From JANJTY01 sp038257155 (GTDB lineage Bacteria; Pseudomonadota; Gammaproteobacteria; Xanthomonadales; Xanthomonadaceae), in NCBI GenBank assembly GCA_038257155.1, contig JBBSJP010000014.1, positions 1-64,000 on the forward strand: a DNA stretch of 64,000 nt, given 5' to 3'. A model generated the notes under the pieces. The model saw only the letters and a program-made list of their open reading frames with translations. It was not told the origin of the DNA and ran no database searches. Shown here in pieces: positions 10,551-20,156 of this stretch. The translations under genes and the position numbers were made by a program. The first letter of the stretch is position 1. Each line of letters begins with the position of its first letter.

Positions 10551-10656
10551 TCTTCGGCGCGGACAGAATGGCACCTGGTTCCAACCGGACTAGCCCGCCA
10601 AATTCGTTCACCCATGACGTCGCAACCACGCGCGGCTTCCGCGACTGCATGTTCAT

Positions 10657-10780
10657 GTCGGCTCCACCGCTGCGCGGCTTGAGCCGACCTACGCCTACCT
10701 CATCGTAGGTCGGATCAAGCGCCGCCGCATCGCCATATCGAGCGATCGCATTGGTCGGCGCGGATCCGACGCACGACCCG
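10657..10780. repeat. dispersed two-hairpin repeat, family A, copy 1
   Basis: This REP/BIME-like element is made of two imperfect palindromes. The first has arms GTCGGCTC and GAGCCGAC around a 16-base loop; the second has GTCGGATC and GATCCGAC further apart. Near-identical copies lie at 19917-20039 and 28395-28515, and a rearranged one at 15042-15186. It occupies most of the 398-bp gene-free stretch 10551-10948, which otherwise holds only the terminator-like hairpin at 10907. Confidence 0.9.
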
Positions 10781-10906
10781 CGGCAACAAGGTCATGTCGG
10801 GTTCACGGCGCGGATTGCCGACCCACCAAGAAAAACCTGCTGACTGCTCAGCAGGCTCCTACCGCAGCAGATCGCCAATTGCCAACGTCGGCGCCGAAAC
10901 GAAAGA

Positions 10907-10924
10907 GGCCGCCCGAAGGCGGCC
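10907..10924 (-). terminator. terminator-like hairpin downstream of the icd remnant
   Basis: Stem GGCCGCC, loop CGAA, stem GGCGGCC. The same hairpin and the following CCCAGTCTT occur downstream of the intact icd at 15222. The duplication therefore includes the terminator as well as the gene's 3' end. Confidence 0.75.
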
Positions 10925-10948
10925 CCCAGTCTTGCTCAACCGATAGGC

Positions 10949-11045
10949 CTAAATCGCCGCGATGATCGCGTCACAAAACTCCGAGCACTTGTTCTCGGTT
11001 GAGCCTCCCATCAAGCGCTCGAAGTTGTAGGTCACACGTTTGGCG
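10949..11045 (-). pseudogene. degenerate 3' end of an isocitrate dehydrogenase gene
   Basis: On the minus strand this reads AAKRVTYNFERLMGGSTENKC and then SEFCDAIIAAI, followed by TAG. The intact icd at 15270 ends [21 protein letters not shown] and then [14 protein letters not shown]. By eye I count 13 mismatches over about 97 aligned bases, so roughly 87 percent identity. Upstream of this the similarity stops, so only about 32 codons are present. The downstream terminator hairpin is also duplicated. Together with the intact gene it brackets the IPTL-CTERM repeat gene. It could be the old attachment-site half left by integration at icd, or the remnant of a second icd copy. Confidence 0.85.
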
Positions 11046-11115
11046 GCCGCACGATACGCATCGAACCACCTTCCCGAATGCGCAGTCAGACCCGTCACAC
11101 AGAACAGTTCAGCAA

Positions 11116-11125
11116 GGGGGGGGGG
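11116..11125. repeat. homopolymer run of ten G
   Basis: An uninterrupted G10 tract lies between the icd remnant and the 3' end of the IPTL-CTERM gene. It is outside any recognised coding region. It may be a slippage-prone site or a base-calling artefact. Confidence 0.85.
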
Positions 11126-11196
11126 TCCTTGAACCTTCAAGGGTCCCGCCGCGTGCAAGCTCCAGCCAGCGCCGATACTTCAGGGAGCGATGTCGC

Positions 11197-14100
11197 TCAG
11201 CCCATCCGCCGCAGGCTGAGCACACCGACCATGCCCAGGACCAGAACCAGCAGCCACAGGGCGGGCCCATCGAGGGTTGGAATCTGCATCACAGCGGCCT
11301 GCCCGCTGCCCGACAACACCACCGTGCTCGGGCTGCCCGCCGAATTGCTGACAATGTCGAAGCTGCCCGAATACACCCCAACGGCACCGCCCGGTGCAAA
11401 CTGCACCGTGATTTCGCAGCTTTCTCCCGTTTGCAGCGTGACCGGCACTGCTGTGCAACTGCCGCCGATGATAGAGAAGGGTTGTTCCGGTGCGGTGATC
11501 TGACTTATGACCAATTCACCCATGCCTGTGTTGCTCACGGTCACTGTGGCCGTTGCCGAGTTGCCTAGCAACACGGTGCCGAAATTGAGTGCGGTGGGAG
11601 ACACGTCGATTCCCGGTGGATCGTTTGCGCACGCCACCTCCACCGTGGTGACATTCGCGCCGGCCAAGGTGCCACTGCCATTGCTGACCGTGCAAGTCTG
11701 ACTGGGGCTTCCGGGCTGGGTCAGCGCGGTGACGGCGTAGTTGCTGCCGTCGGCCAGCGCGGTCGCAAACGTGAAGGCCCCGTTGGCATTGATCGCCAGG
11801 TTGTCTGCGCCATTGTTCTGCAGCACCAGGCCGCTGCCGGAAAGCCCGGACACCGTGCCGCCAACCGTGAAGGTATCGGTCGAGCAGGTAACGACGACGG
11901 AGGTGACGTTCGCGCCGGCCAGGGTGCCGTTGCCACTGCTGACCGAGCAAGTCTGGGTGGGGCTTCCGGGTTGGGTCAGCACGGTGACGGCGTAGTTGCT
12001 GCCGTCAGGCAACGAGGTCGCAAAGGTGAAGGCCCCATTGGCATTGATCACCAGGCTGTCTGCGCTGTTGTTCTGCAGCACCAGGCCACTGCCGGAAAGC
12101 CCGGACACCGTGCCGCCCACCGTGAAGGTATCGGTTGAGCAGGTAACGACAACGGAGGTGACGTTCGCGCCGGCAATGGTGCCATTGCCATTGCTGACAG
12201 TGCAGGTCTGGCTGAGGTTACCGGGCTGGGTCAGCACAGTCACGGCGTAGCTGCTGCCGTCAACCAACGGGGTTGCAAAGGTGAACACCCCGTCGGCCGC
12301 GATGGCCAGATCGTCGCCGCCGTTGTTCTGCAGCACCAGGCCACTGCCAGCCAGTCCGGACACCGTGCCACCCACCGTAAAGGTATCGGTCGTACAGGTG
12401 ACCGCGACATTGGTGACATCCGCGCCAGCCAGGGTGCCGTTGCCACTGCTGACCGAGCAAGTCTGGGTGGGGCTTCCGGGTTGGGTCAGCACGGTAACGG
12501 CGTAGTTGCTGCCGTCAGACAACGCTGTTGCGAAGGTGAAAGGGCCATCGGCCGCAATCGGCAAGTTGTCTCCACCGTTGTTCTGCAGCACCAGGCCACT
12601 GCCGGCCAGCCCGGACACCGTGCCGCCCACGGTGAAGGTATCGGTCGAACACGCGACGACCACGTTGGTGACATTGGCGCCGGCCAGGGTGCCGCTGCCA
12701 TTGCTGACCGTGCAGGTCTGGCTAGGTGTGCCGGGCTGGGTCAGCACGGTGACGGCGTAGTTGCTGCCGTCAGGCAACGCAGTTGCAAACGTGAAAGAAC
12801 CATCGGCCGCGATCGGCAAGTCGTCGCCGCCATTGTTCTGCAGCACCAGGCCACTGCCGGCCAGCCCGGACACCGTGCCGCCCACGGTGAAGGTGTCGGT
12901 CGTGCAGGTGACCGCGACATTGCTGACATTCGCGCCGGCCAGGGTGCCGCTGCCATTGCTGACCGTGCAGGTCTGGCTGAGGTTGCCGGGCTGGGTCAAC
13001 ACGCTGACGACGTAGTTGCTGCCGTCAACCAATGGGGTTGCAAAGGTGAACGATCCATCGGCCGCGATGGCCAGATCGTCGCTACCGTTGTTCTGCAGCA
13101 CCAGGCCACTGCCGGCCAGCCCGGACACCGTGCCGCCCACCGTGAAGGTATCGGTCGTACAGATGACCGCGACATTGCTGACATTCGCGCCGGCCAGGGT
13201 GCCGCTGCCATTGCTGACCGAGCAGGTCTGGCTGAGGTTGCCGGGCTGGGTCAGCACGCTGACGGCGTAGCTACTGCCGTCAACCAACGGGGTCGCAAAG
13301 GTAAACGCCCCATCGGCCGCGATGGCCAGATCGTCGCCGCCGTTGTTCTGCAGCACCAGGCCACTGCCAGCCAGCCCGGACACCGTGCCGCCCACCGTGA
13401 AGGCATTGGTCGTACAGGTGACCGCGACATTGCTGACATTCGCGCCAGCCAGGGTGCCGTTGCCGTTGCTGACCGTGCAGGTCTGGCTGAGGTTGCCCGG
13501 CTGGGTCAACACGCTGACGGCGTAGTTGCTGCCATCGGCCAACGGCGTTGCAAAGGTGAACGATCCATCGGCCGCGATGGCCAGATCGTCGCTACCGTTG
13601 TTCTGCAGCACCAGGCCGCTGCCAGCCAGCCCGGACACTGTGCCGCCCACCGTGAAGGCATTAGTCGTACAGGTGACCGCGACATTGGTGACATTCGCGC
13701 CAGCCAGGGTGCCGTTGCCGTTGCTGACCGTGCAGGTCTGGCTGAGGTTGCCGGGCTGGGACAGCACGGTGACGGCGTAGTTGCTGCCGTCAGCCAATGG
13801 GGTTGCAAAGGTGAACGATCCATCGGCCGCGATGGCCAGATCGTCGCCACCGTTGTTCTGCAGCACCAGGCCGCTGCCGGCAAGCCCGGACACCGTGCCG
13901 CCCACCGTGTATTCCACCGCCGCCTCAACACTAACCGAATCCAAACCGAACCCAGCTCCGCCAGTCCAGCCGGTAACGATAGTTGTCTGGAATCGAAGTT
14001 CAACCTGCCGGCCTCGAACAGCCGGAAGAATACTACTCACATCGATCGAGCGAAGATCCCAGGCGCTGACTCCATCGCTGTACGGAACCGTGTAGCTGTA

Positions 14101-14511
14101 AACAGTACCTACATTTACCGCACCATCCCAGAAAGATACTGTAAACGTTCTGGGGGTCCCGCTGTAACCGGAAACGCTGGTGTCGCGCCACGACAGCTGC
14201 AGCGCGCTGGAAGTCGCGGGCACATTTATCAATTGCGAAAGGACGTATGTGGTATTGGCAGGCCCATCATTCATGTTGTAAATGGCAAAGCTTCCGTCCA
14301 CCGGATTGCCAGCTGCGCTGCATCCTGTGGAGGATACGTTCGAAACGTTCCAGTTACGCGGAGCGCTTGGGCAATTTCCCGTTCCTGCAGTCCCGCTTAT
14401 CACCCAACCCGTAGCATTGCCGGTTTCAAATCCTCCATTGGAGACCAACTGGACCGCCTGAACCGTCGTTGCCGCACAAACAGCCAGTCCCGCGAAGAAA
14501 AATCGCGCCAT
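11197..14511 (-). CDS. secreted repeat protein with choice-of-anchor D/ASH-like domain and IPTL-CTERM sorting tail
   Basis: This 1104-residue protein is built for export and surface sorting. A signal peptide (MARFFFAGLAVCAATTVQA) is followed by a jelly-roll-like domain (NGGFETGNATGW). Nine tandem 85-residue repeats come next, each starting FTVGGTVSGLAGSGLVLQNN and ending near GTLAGANVTNVAVTC, with two cysteines per unit. Then comes an ASH/choice-of-anchor D-like domain (LNFGTVLLGNSATATVTVSN, ESCEITVQFAP). The tail IPTLDGPALW, a hydrophobic segment and a terminal RRMG matches the IPTL-CTERM signal thought to be processed by exosortase-type enzymes. No exosortase is in the window. The start at 14511 is set by the signal peptide, although the frame stays open to 14865. 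The gene is bracketed by two icd 3' ends. Ligand and role are unknown. Confidence 0.88.
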   Translation of the reverse strand: MARFFFAGLAVCAATTVQAVQLVSNGGFETGNATGWVISGTAGTGNCPSAPRNWNVSNVSSTGCSAAGNPVDGSFAIYNMNDGPANTTYVLSQLINVPATSSALQLSWRDTSVSGYSGTPRTFTVSFWDGAVNVGTVYSYTVPYSDGVSAWDLRSIDVSSILPAVRGRQVELRFQTTIVTGWTGGAGFGLDSVSVEAAVEYTVGGTVSGLAGSGLVLQNNGGDDLAIAADGSFTFATPLADGSNYAVTVLSQPGNLSQTCTVSNGNGTLAGANVTNVAVTCTTNAFTVGGTVSGLAGSGLVLQNNGSDDLAIAADGSFTFATPLADGSNYAVSVLTQPGNLSQTCTVSNGNGTLAGANVSNVAVTCTTNAFTVGGTVSGLAGSGLVLQNNGGDDLAIAADGAFTFATPLVDGSSYAVSVLTQPGNLSQTCSVSNGSGTLAGANVSNVAVICTTDTFTVGGTVSGLAGSGLVLQNNGSDDLAIAADGSFTFATPLVDGSNYVVSVLTQPGNLSQTCTVSNGSGTLAGANVSNVAVTCTTDTFTVGGTVSGLAGSGLVLQNNGGDDLPIAADGSFTFATALPDGSNYAVTVLTQPGTPSQTCTVSNGSGTLAGANVTNVVVACSTDTFTVGGTVSGLAGSGLVLQNNGGDNLPIAADGPFTFATALSDGSNYAVTVLTQPGSPTQTCSVSSGNGTLAGADVTNVAVTCTTDTFTVGGTVSGLAGSGLVLQNNGGDDLAIAADGVFTFATPLVDGSSYAVTVLTQPGNLSQTCTVSNGNGTIAGANVTSVVVTCSTDTFTVGGTVSGLSGSGLVLQNNSADSLVINANGAFTFATSLPDGSNYAVTVLTQPGSPTQTCSVSSGNGTLAGANVTSVVVTCSTDTFTVGGTVSGLSGSGLVLQNNGADNLAINANGAFTFATALADGSNYAVTALTQPGSPSQTCTVSNGSGTLAGANVTTVEVACANDPPGIDVSPTALNFGTVLLGNSATATVTVSNTGMGELVISQITAPEQPFSIIGGSCTAVPVTLQTGESCEITVQFAPGGAVGVYSGSFDIVSNSAGSPSTVVLSGSGQAAVMQIPTLDGPALWLLVLVLGMVGVLSLRRMG
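11617..13911. repeat. nine tandem 255-bp repeats inside the IPTL-CTERM gene
   Basis: The block has an exact 255-bp period, an in-frame multiple of three, so unit gain or loss keeps the reading frame. Units nearest the 5' end of the gene (right side) are most alike. The two units next to the ASH domain are the most diverged (NSADSLVINANG, NNGADNLAINANG). Such DNA-level similarity indicates recent unit duplication or gene-conversion homogenisation. Confidence 0.95.
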
Positions 14512-15041
14512 CGCCGACTGCAGGCCGCCTGTTAGGCGTTGCGAATTGACTTGACGAAGTTTATAGCCGAACCGGTCCGGGATCAGCGCGCCCAATCGGA
14601 GAAGTATGCAAACCCGAGCAAACCAGCCTGCTACAGGCATCTGCTTCTCACCCGCCAGAGCAAGCCCGTCGCGCGATCCGCAATGGCCGGGCGCCTTGGC
14701 TTCCTTTTCTCTACCGGGACTCCCTTGCGCCGCTGGGTTTTGGGCCCCAACCGCGGAACTATATCCCCGGCGCGTTAAAGCGCTCGATTCCGAAGCGGCG
14801 TCACGGACAAAGGTGTGCATGATGTGGTCCCAGGAGGAAACGATGGATGTAATTGTTTCGAACACCGACGTGCACTCGACATTCAGCTAAGTCGAGGAGA
14901 ATGGGCATGTCTTGACGGCGCGCATAGGCCTAGCGTGCCTCCCCTTCCGCCCTGTGTGCACGCTTGTTCACGGCCTGAGAGCCGGGTTTGCTATCACTCT
15001 TGGTTTGGGTCTGTGCGATTTCCCACACAGTGAGCTCGCGG
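14512..15041. other. gene-free stretch upstream of the IPTL-CTERM gene
   Basis: I see no gene here. The minus-strand frame is open from 14865 to the proposed start but encodes no recognisable sequence, and the family signal peptide begins later. The stretch presumably contains the promoter of the repeat gene, but I cannot point to a convincing -35/-10 pair. There is no integrase or recombination directionality gene, although one would be expected if this were an intact icd-integrated element. Confidence 0.5.
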
Positions 15042-15186
15042 GTCGGATCACTCCCCGCCGAACCGCCAGACCAAGCGGTTCGAACTATTGGCGCGGATCC
15101 GAGGTTCGACCCGCGAGAGCAGCATCGCTCGACACGCGACTGCACCGCGATGGCGTCTCCACCGCTGCCGGACCTGAGCCGATCCA
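15042..15186. repeat. rearranged, degenerate copy of hairpin repeat family A
   Basis: The two palindrome halves are recognisable but in the opposite order. The GTCGGATC ... GCGCGGATCCGA half comes first. It is followed by a copy of the CTCCACCGCTG ... GAGCCGAT half with several substitutions. It lies immediately downstream of the icd terminator. Confidence 0.65.
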
Positions 15187-15221
15187 CGTCACGGAGGCAA
15201 CCAGCACCCCTGAAACGCCAA

Positions 15222-15241
15222 GGGCCGCCCGAAGGCGGCCC
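15222..15241 (-). terminator. icd transcription terminator hairpin
   Basis: Stem GGGCCGCC, loop CGAA, stem GGCGGCCC, starting about 28 bp beyond the icd stop codon. A modest T-containing stretch (GGCGTTTCA on the minus strand) follows. The hairpin is duplicated at 10907. Confidence 0.7.
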
Positions 15242-15269
15242 CCAGTCTTCCTCAGACGATCAGGCAGGC

Positions 15270-16598
<1,329 letters not shown>

Positions 16599-16928
16599 GG
16601 AATCCTCCGTGAAGGGACGCGGCCTGAAAGCCGCGATCCGGGATGGGAAGCAACCGGACCATTGTCCGGGTTTGCGTGGCGGGGGGGAAGGCGCTTGCTT
16701 GATGCAGAGCGGCCGGGTCGGCACACCACGGTTTTCCGCTATGCGAAAAAGGCGGGCGTGCGCCTTACCCGCGCCAGCCGTGCGTCGGCGCGATTACGGA
16801 AAGAAGCGGTCTAACTGCACGCGCCTTGGTTGGAGCCCAAATGACCACTGCTATTGCGTTGTCCCAAGGCGTCGTGCGCCCCCTCGAAGTTCTGGCCTTG
16901 TTGGCGATGTGCTGGTTTATGCTGTGGA
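16599..16928. other. gene-free stretch between icd and abiEii
   Basis: This 330-bp stretch between two minus-strand genes must hold the icd promoter. I see the icd SD but no clear promoter hexamers. A short plus-strand frame with a hydrophobic stretch (ALLAMCWFMLW) begins near 16841. It lacks an SD and runs into the toxin gene antisense, so I do not call it. Confidence 0.5.
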
Positions 16929-17873
16929 TCATGAGTTTCCTTTCGCTGCGATGCGCTTCAGCGTCTCGGCAAGTTGGCGAAAGTCGGCTTCGCGCTTGGC
17001 ATCGGAGCGCTGCGCAAGGTTCTGCAGCTTGCGTCGCACGCCTGGAAGGTTGGCGGCGTGCGGCAGGCCGATGAGCGCAAAGTCGGGGACCTCGCGTTCC
17101 ACCGACACGAGAAAGTCGCGAGCTGCCTTGTCCATCAACCCAGGAAGCTGCGCAAGCAATCGGCTCCTCGTGGCGAGCAGCTTTTCCACCGTCGTCGGCT
17201 GGGCGGTCATTCCATCGAACTGGGTGCGAAAAGACGTTGCGAGATCGCGTGGCTCGCTCGGTTCAAGCAGCTCCGACGCCGGCTTGGGACTCGCGGTCAG
17301 ATAGACGAGGAAGGTGCGCCACAGGTGCGCGTCGAGGCGCCCGGAGTCGAGTAGCAAGCCGATGTCGAAGAGATCACGTGGGTGCTGTCGGCTCAAGGCC
17401 GCTGCGAGCTTGCCCGCGTAGAGATCAGCGAAGTCGAGTACCAGCATTTGCGCGAAGCCGAACTCGGCCTGCACCCGGGGCTGCACGGTCATCACCCGCA
17501 CGGGATGAACCGTTCCGCGCATCACTGGCGTGGTTTCGATCTGTACGCGTGCGCCCGGGCGGGAGGCGATCAAGCGGGTAACACTGTCCGCGCCTGCCGG
17601 GGCGGACGCGGCGACATGCAGGCGCAAGGGCGGTGCGCGCAGCACCCGCGCCAGCGCATCGAGCGCCGCGGTGATGGCGCGCCGATCTTCAGCGAAATCG
17701 GCGACCGGCAGCCAGGTCAGATCCACATCGACGGACAACCGCGGCAGGTCGTGCTCGAACAGGTTGATTGCGGTTCCACCCTTGAGCGCGAAGCGCGGCT
17801 CGCGGGCTATCACCGGCAGCAGGTCGGTCAGGAGCTGGAGCCGCTCGCGGAACGGGTCAGCCCAGTTGTTCAT
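16929..17873 (-). CDS. AbiEii-family nucleotidyltransferase toxin (type IV TA)
   Basis: This 314-residue protein is of the AbiEii/MenT nucleotidyltransferase family, the toxin half of AbiE systems, which act in abortive phage infection or persistence by modifying nucleotide or tRNA substrates. Visible motifs are KGGTAINLF (31-39), the metal-binding DVD in LSVDVDLTW (D49, D51), and the family's downstream FADLYAGKLAAALSR and HPRDLFDIGLLL. The start at 17873 (MNNWADPF) overlaps the upstream antitoxin gene by 17 bp, the typical coupled arrangement. Known family members cause reversible growth arrest; that has not been shown for this one. The catalytic residues appear intact, so it is not an obvious pseudogene. 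Confidence 0.87.
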   Translation of the reverse strand: MNNWADPFRERLQLLTDLLPVIAREPRFALKGGTAINLFEHDLPRLSVDVDLTWLPVADFAEDRRAITAALDALARVLRAPPLRLHVAASAPAGADSVTRLIASRPGARVQIETTPVMRGTVHPVRVMTVQPRVQAEFGFAQMLVLDFADLYAGKLAAALSRQHPRDLFDIGLLLDSGRLDAHLWRTFLVYLTASPKPASELLEPSEPRDLATSFRTQFDGMTAQPTTVEKLLATRSRLLAQLPGLMDKAARDFLVSVEREVPDFALIGLPHAANLPGVRRKLQNLAQRSDAKREADFRQLAETLKRIAAKGNS

Positions 17874-18684
17874 CGAGGTCCTTCGGCAGGCTGATCCCAT
17901 ACTTCGGGTGCAAGCGTTCGCCGGCGCGAAGGACACGCTTGCCCGCGCCCAGATCGACGCCTGCGAGGTCCAAATGCGGGAACCAGGCATGACCGTGGCG
18001 TTCGGCCAAGGCGAGGAACAGGCGCTTCACCTTGACGCTGGTGCAGCGTCGCAGCAGGGCGCTCATCAGCTCCGGCCGGAGCCGCGACATGCCTTGGAGG
18101 ATGGCGTCGACCTCCACCGCCGAAGCGTTATGCGGGACTTCGAGCAGCAACTCCAGGATGGCGCGCTCCGGGAGCGCCGTCGCGAGCGGAGTGTCTGGTC
18201 GGTCGCCAGGCATCGACTCCAGTCCTGCTTCGCGCAGCGCCTCTTGATCAGCGAGCAGTTCGGGCGTCAGCATGGCCAGCCCGAGCTTCGCGTCCGGCAT
18301 CACGGCGAACGTCTCCGGCAAACCGAGGCGACTTACCCAGCCGGGCAGTCGCGCCCGGCCGCACAGTGTCACCGAGGCCGGTCCCATCCGCAGATAGTGG
18401 TCATGGCCTTGAAGGCTGAGTGCACGACGTCCGCCCACGTGGAGCGGCAGCCCGGCCAACCGCTGCAGCGAAAATACGACCGTCTGCCAGGTCGGCTTGC
18501 TGCCGGCGCGATGGAACACGCCTCGCGCGGGGGACTGCAGCCAGCCGCGTTGAACGTAGTGTCCGAGCAGGCTGCGCGTGTAGCCACGTGCCAACAGCCA
18601 GCCTGAGGGCGCGAGCCAGCCGTCGCCAAGTTCGGCGAGAAGGAAGTTCAGTTTAAACTGTTTTTGTCCAGCCATACTGGGCAT
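17857..18684 (-). CDS. AbiEi-type antitoxin and autorepressor
   Basis: This 275-residue protein matches the AbiEi architecture. An N-terminal winged-helix DNA-binding domain (FLLAELGDGWLAPSGWLLARGYTR, YVQRGWLQSPARGVFHRAG) is followed by a C-terminal antitoxin domain (LPERAILELLLEVPH, KRLFLALAERHGHAWFPHLD). AbiEi proteins neutralise the toxin without stable complex formation and repress their own operon by binding inverted repeats. A perfect 7-bp inverted repeat lies 54 bp upstream. The gene precedes and overlaps the toxin gene by 17 bp. Start 18684 or 18675 cannot be separated; neither has an SD, and a short unstructured leader precedes them. Confidence 0.82.
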   Translation of the reverse strand: MPSMAGQKQFKLNFLLAELGDGWLAPSGWLLARGYTRSLLGHYVQRGWLQSPARGVFHRAGSKPTWQTVVFSLQRLAGLPLHVGGRRALSLQGHDHYLRMGPASVTLCGRARLPGWVSRLGLPETFAVMPDAKLGLAMLTPELLADQEALREAGLESMPGDRPDTPLATALPERAILELLLEVPHNASAVEVDAILQGMSRLRPELMSALLRRCTSVKVKRLFLALAERHGHAWFPHLDLAGVDLGAGKRVLRAGERLHPKYGISLPKDLDEQLG

Positions 18685-18729
18685 ATAAGCACAACATCGA
18701 ACCGAACACGGTCATTGGTTTGATTCTTC

Positions 18730-18756
18730 ATAATAATGTCCAACATCGTTGGACAA
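18730..18756 (-). promoter_or_regulatory. candidate abiE promoter with palindromic operator
   Basis: A perfect inverted repeat GTCCAAC-ATC-GTTGGAC occupies 18738-18754. On the minus strand TTGTCC (18756-18751) could be the -35 and TATTAT (18735-18730) the -10, separated by a short 15 bp. The palindrome fills the spacer and overlaps the -35, an arrangement suited to repression by the AbiEi winged helix. Confidence 0.6.
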
Positions 18757-18925
18757 AATGACGCTTCGAGCTCAGGGCTGATCGAAGCTTCCCCATGAGA
18801 CGGAGCTCGTGTTGATCTCGCCCACCTCGTCCAGTCGAGGTTGCGCTCGAAATCTCGACCATTCCCTGCTCTCGTGCCTCTCGGAAACAAGTGCGCGCAG
18901 ATCGTTCCACTTGGCCGACCCCATG

Positions 18926-19597
18926 TCAGGCCAGCTGGAAGTCCAGATACTGGAATCCATACTCGTCGTGGTGCGCGAGACCGGCAAGCAGGTTCAGCGA
19001 TTGTGCGAAGTCCGGCGTGTACTCCACCACGGTGTGGAACTCGCCGTTCTCGCCGCAGCGGTCGACTGCCTCCGGTAGCTCTGCCAGCAGCGCCGCATCG
19101 AATGTGCGACCCGTAAAACTGGCGTCCAACTGACGCGTGTCGACGCAGCACAGGCGCGCACGCAAGCCTTCGGCCAACATGGCGCGCGCCAGGCTGGCGG
19201 TTTCGCTGCCCCAGATGGGAAATACGCCCTGCCAAGCATGCCGCTGAAGCAGCGATTCGCGGAATTCCCGTACGTCAGTCAGGAAGAGATCGCCAAAGGC
19301 GATGTGTGCGATGCCGGGCCAGCGTGCTTTCGCCTCGTCAAGCGCTGCGACCAGACGGGCTTCGTACAGCGCGTTGTCGGGATGGCGCGGCTGGCGCGCT
19401 TCGATCACCGGCAGGGCCAGCGCGGCAGCCTGCGCCTGCAGAATCTCGTGGCGGATGCCGTGCATCGCAATGCGGCCAGTGTCTTCGACCACCGTGGTCA
19501 GCAGGGCCACCGGCTCGAACTCGCCTTGCTGGCGCAGGCGGTGCAGGGCGAAGGCGGCGTCCTTGCCGCCGCTCCAGGAGATCAGGATGGGAGTCAT
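18926..19597 (-). CDS. Dph6-related ATP pyrophosphatase
   Basis: This 223-residue protein is of the diphthine-ammonia ligase (Dph6)/MJ0570-related N-type ATP pyrophosphatase family. The N-terminal PP-loop SWSGGKDAAFALH binds ATP. Other family blocks are the RHEILQAQAAALALPVI region, AFGDLFLTDVREFRE and the C-terminal GENGEFHTVVEYTPDF. Eukaryotic relatives amidate diphthine on EF2. Bacteria lack diphthamide, so the substrate here is unknown. The start MTPILISWSGGKD at 19597 places the PP-loop at the N-terminus as in the family. It is a single gene with no obvious partner. Confidence 0.88.
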   Translation of the reverse strand: MTPILISWSGGKDAAFALHRLRQQGEFEPVALLTTVVEDTGRIAMHGIRHEILQAQAAALALPVIEARQPRHPDNALYEARLVAALDEAKARWPGIAHIAFGDLFLTDVREFRESLLQRHAWQGVFPIWGSETASLARAMLAEGLRARLCCVDTRQLDASFTGRTFDAALLAELPEAVDRCGENGEFHTVVEYTPDFAQSLNLLAGLAHHDEYGFQYLDFQLA

Positions 19598-19916
19598 GGG
19601 CGCAGGATAGCGCCCAATCCTCTCCGTATGAGGGATTCAACCTGGGGCCCGTTCGTGGATGCGAACTCGGACCAAATGCGGTGACGGCGCAAAGATGAAA
19701 TCGTCGAATACCCGCAGGTCGAGGCAGCGCTTCGCGCCCTCGCGCTGCGTGCGACTACCTGATCGTGGTGAGGCGGCCGGACCGAGCGTTGCGGAGGCGT
19801 AGCGGCGAGGCCGACGAACGAGAACGTGGTTCGAGGCCTCATGATCGAATCATGGCTCCTCTCCATGAACCCATACCCAAACTCATCGAATCCCTAAATT
19901 GGTCTTGCACCCCGAC

Positions 19917-20039
19917 GTCGGCTCCACCGCTGCGCGGCTTGAGCCGACCTACGTGGGCTTGCTCGTAGGTCGGATCAAGCGCCGCCGATTAGCCGGGCCA
20001 ACGATCAAACGTGTCGGCGCGGATCCGACGCACGACCCG
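19917..20039. repeat. dispersed two-hairpin repeat, family A, copy 2
   Basis: Nearly identical to the copy at 10657 in both palindromes (GTCGGCTC/GAGCCGAC and GTCGGATC/GATCCGAC), differing mainly in the spacer between them and in the second loop. It is the only structure I see in the 559-bp gene-free stretch 19598-20156 between the ATP pyrophosphatase promoter side and the kinase 3' end. Confidence 0.92.
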
Positions 20040-20156
20040 AGAGGGATTAATGATCCCTGGGCAGGTCTGCCGGAAGTCGGACAGGAAGCTCACCACGAAC
20101 GGTGTGCAAAGGGACATCCCGGAGCTAGGAGCGCCAGGGTGGAGAGGACTCGATGG

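Noticed and set aside
12481..14535. Plus-strand open frame of 684 codons across the 255-bp repeats
   Set aside because: It is antisense to the IPTL-CTERM gene and only reflects its periodicity; no signal peptide or family match.
11046..15215. Integrase or phage genes inside the icd-bracketed island
   Set aside because: I read both strands and found only the repeat protein; no tyrosine recombinase motif or phage gene is present.
16826..17074. Small plus-strand hydrophobic ORF between icd and the toxin gene
   Set aside because: No SD, half of it antisense to the toxin gene, and no family resemblance.
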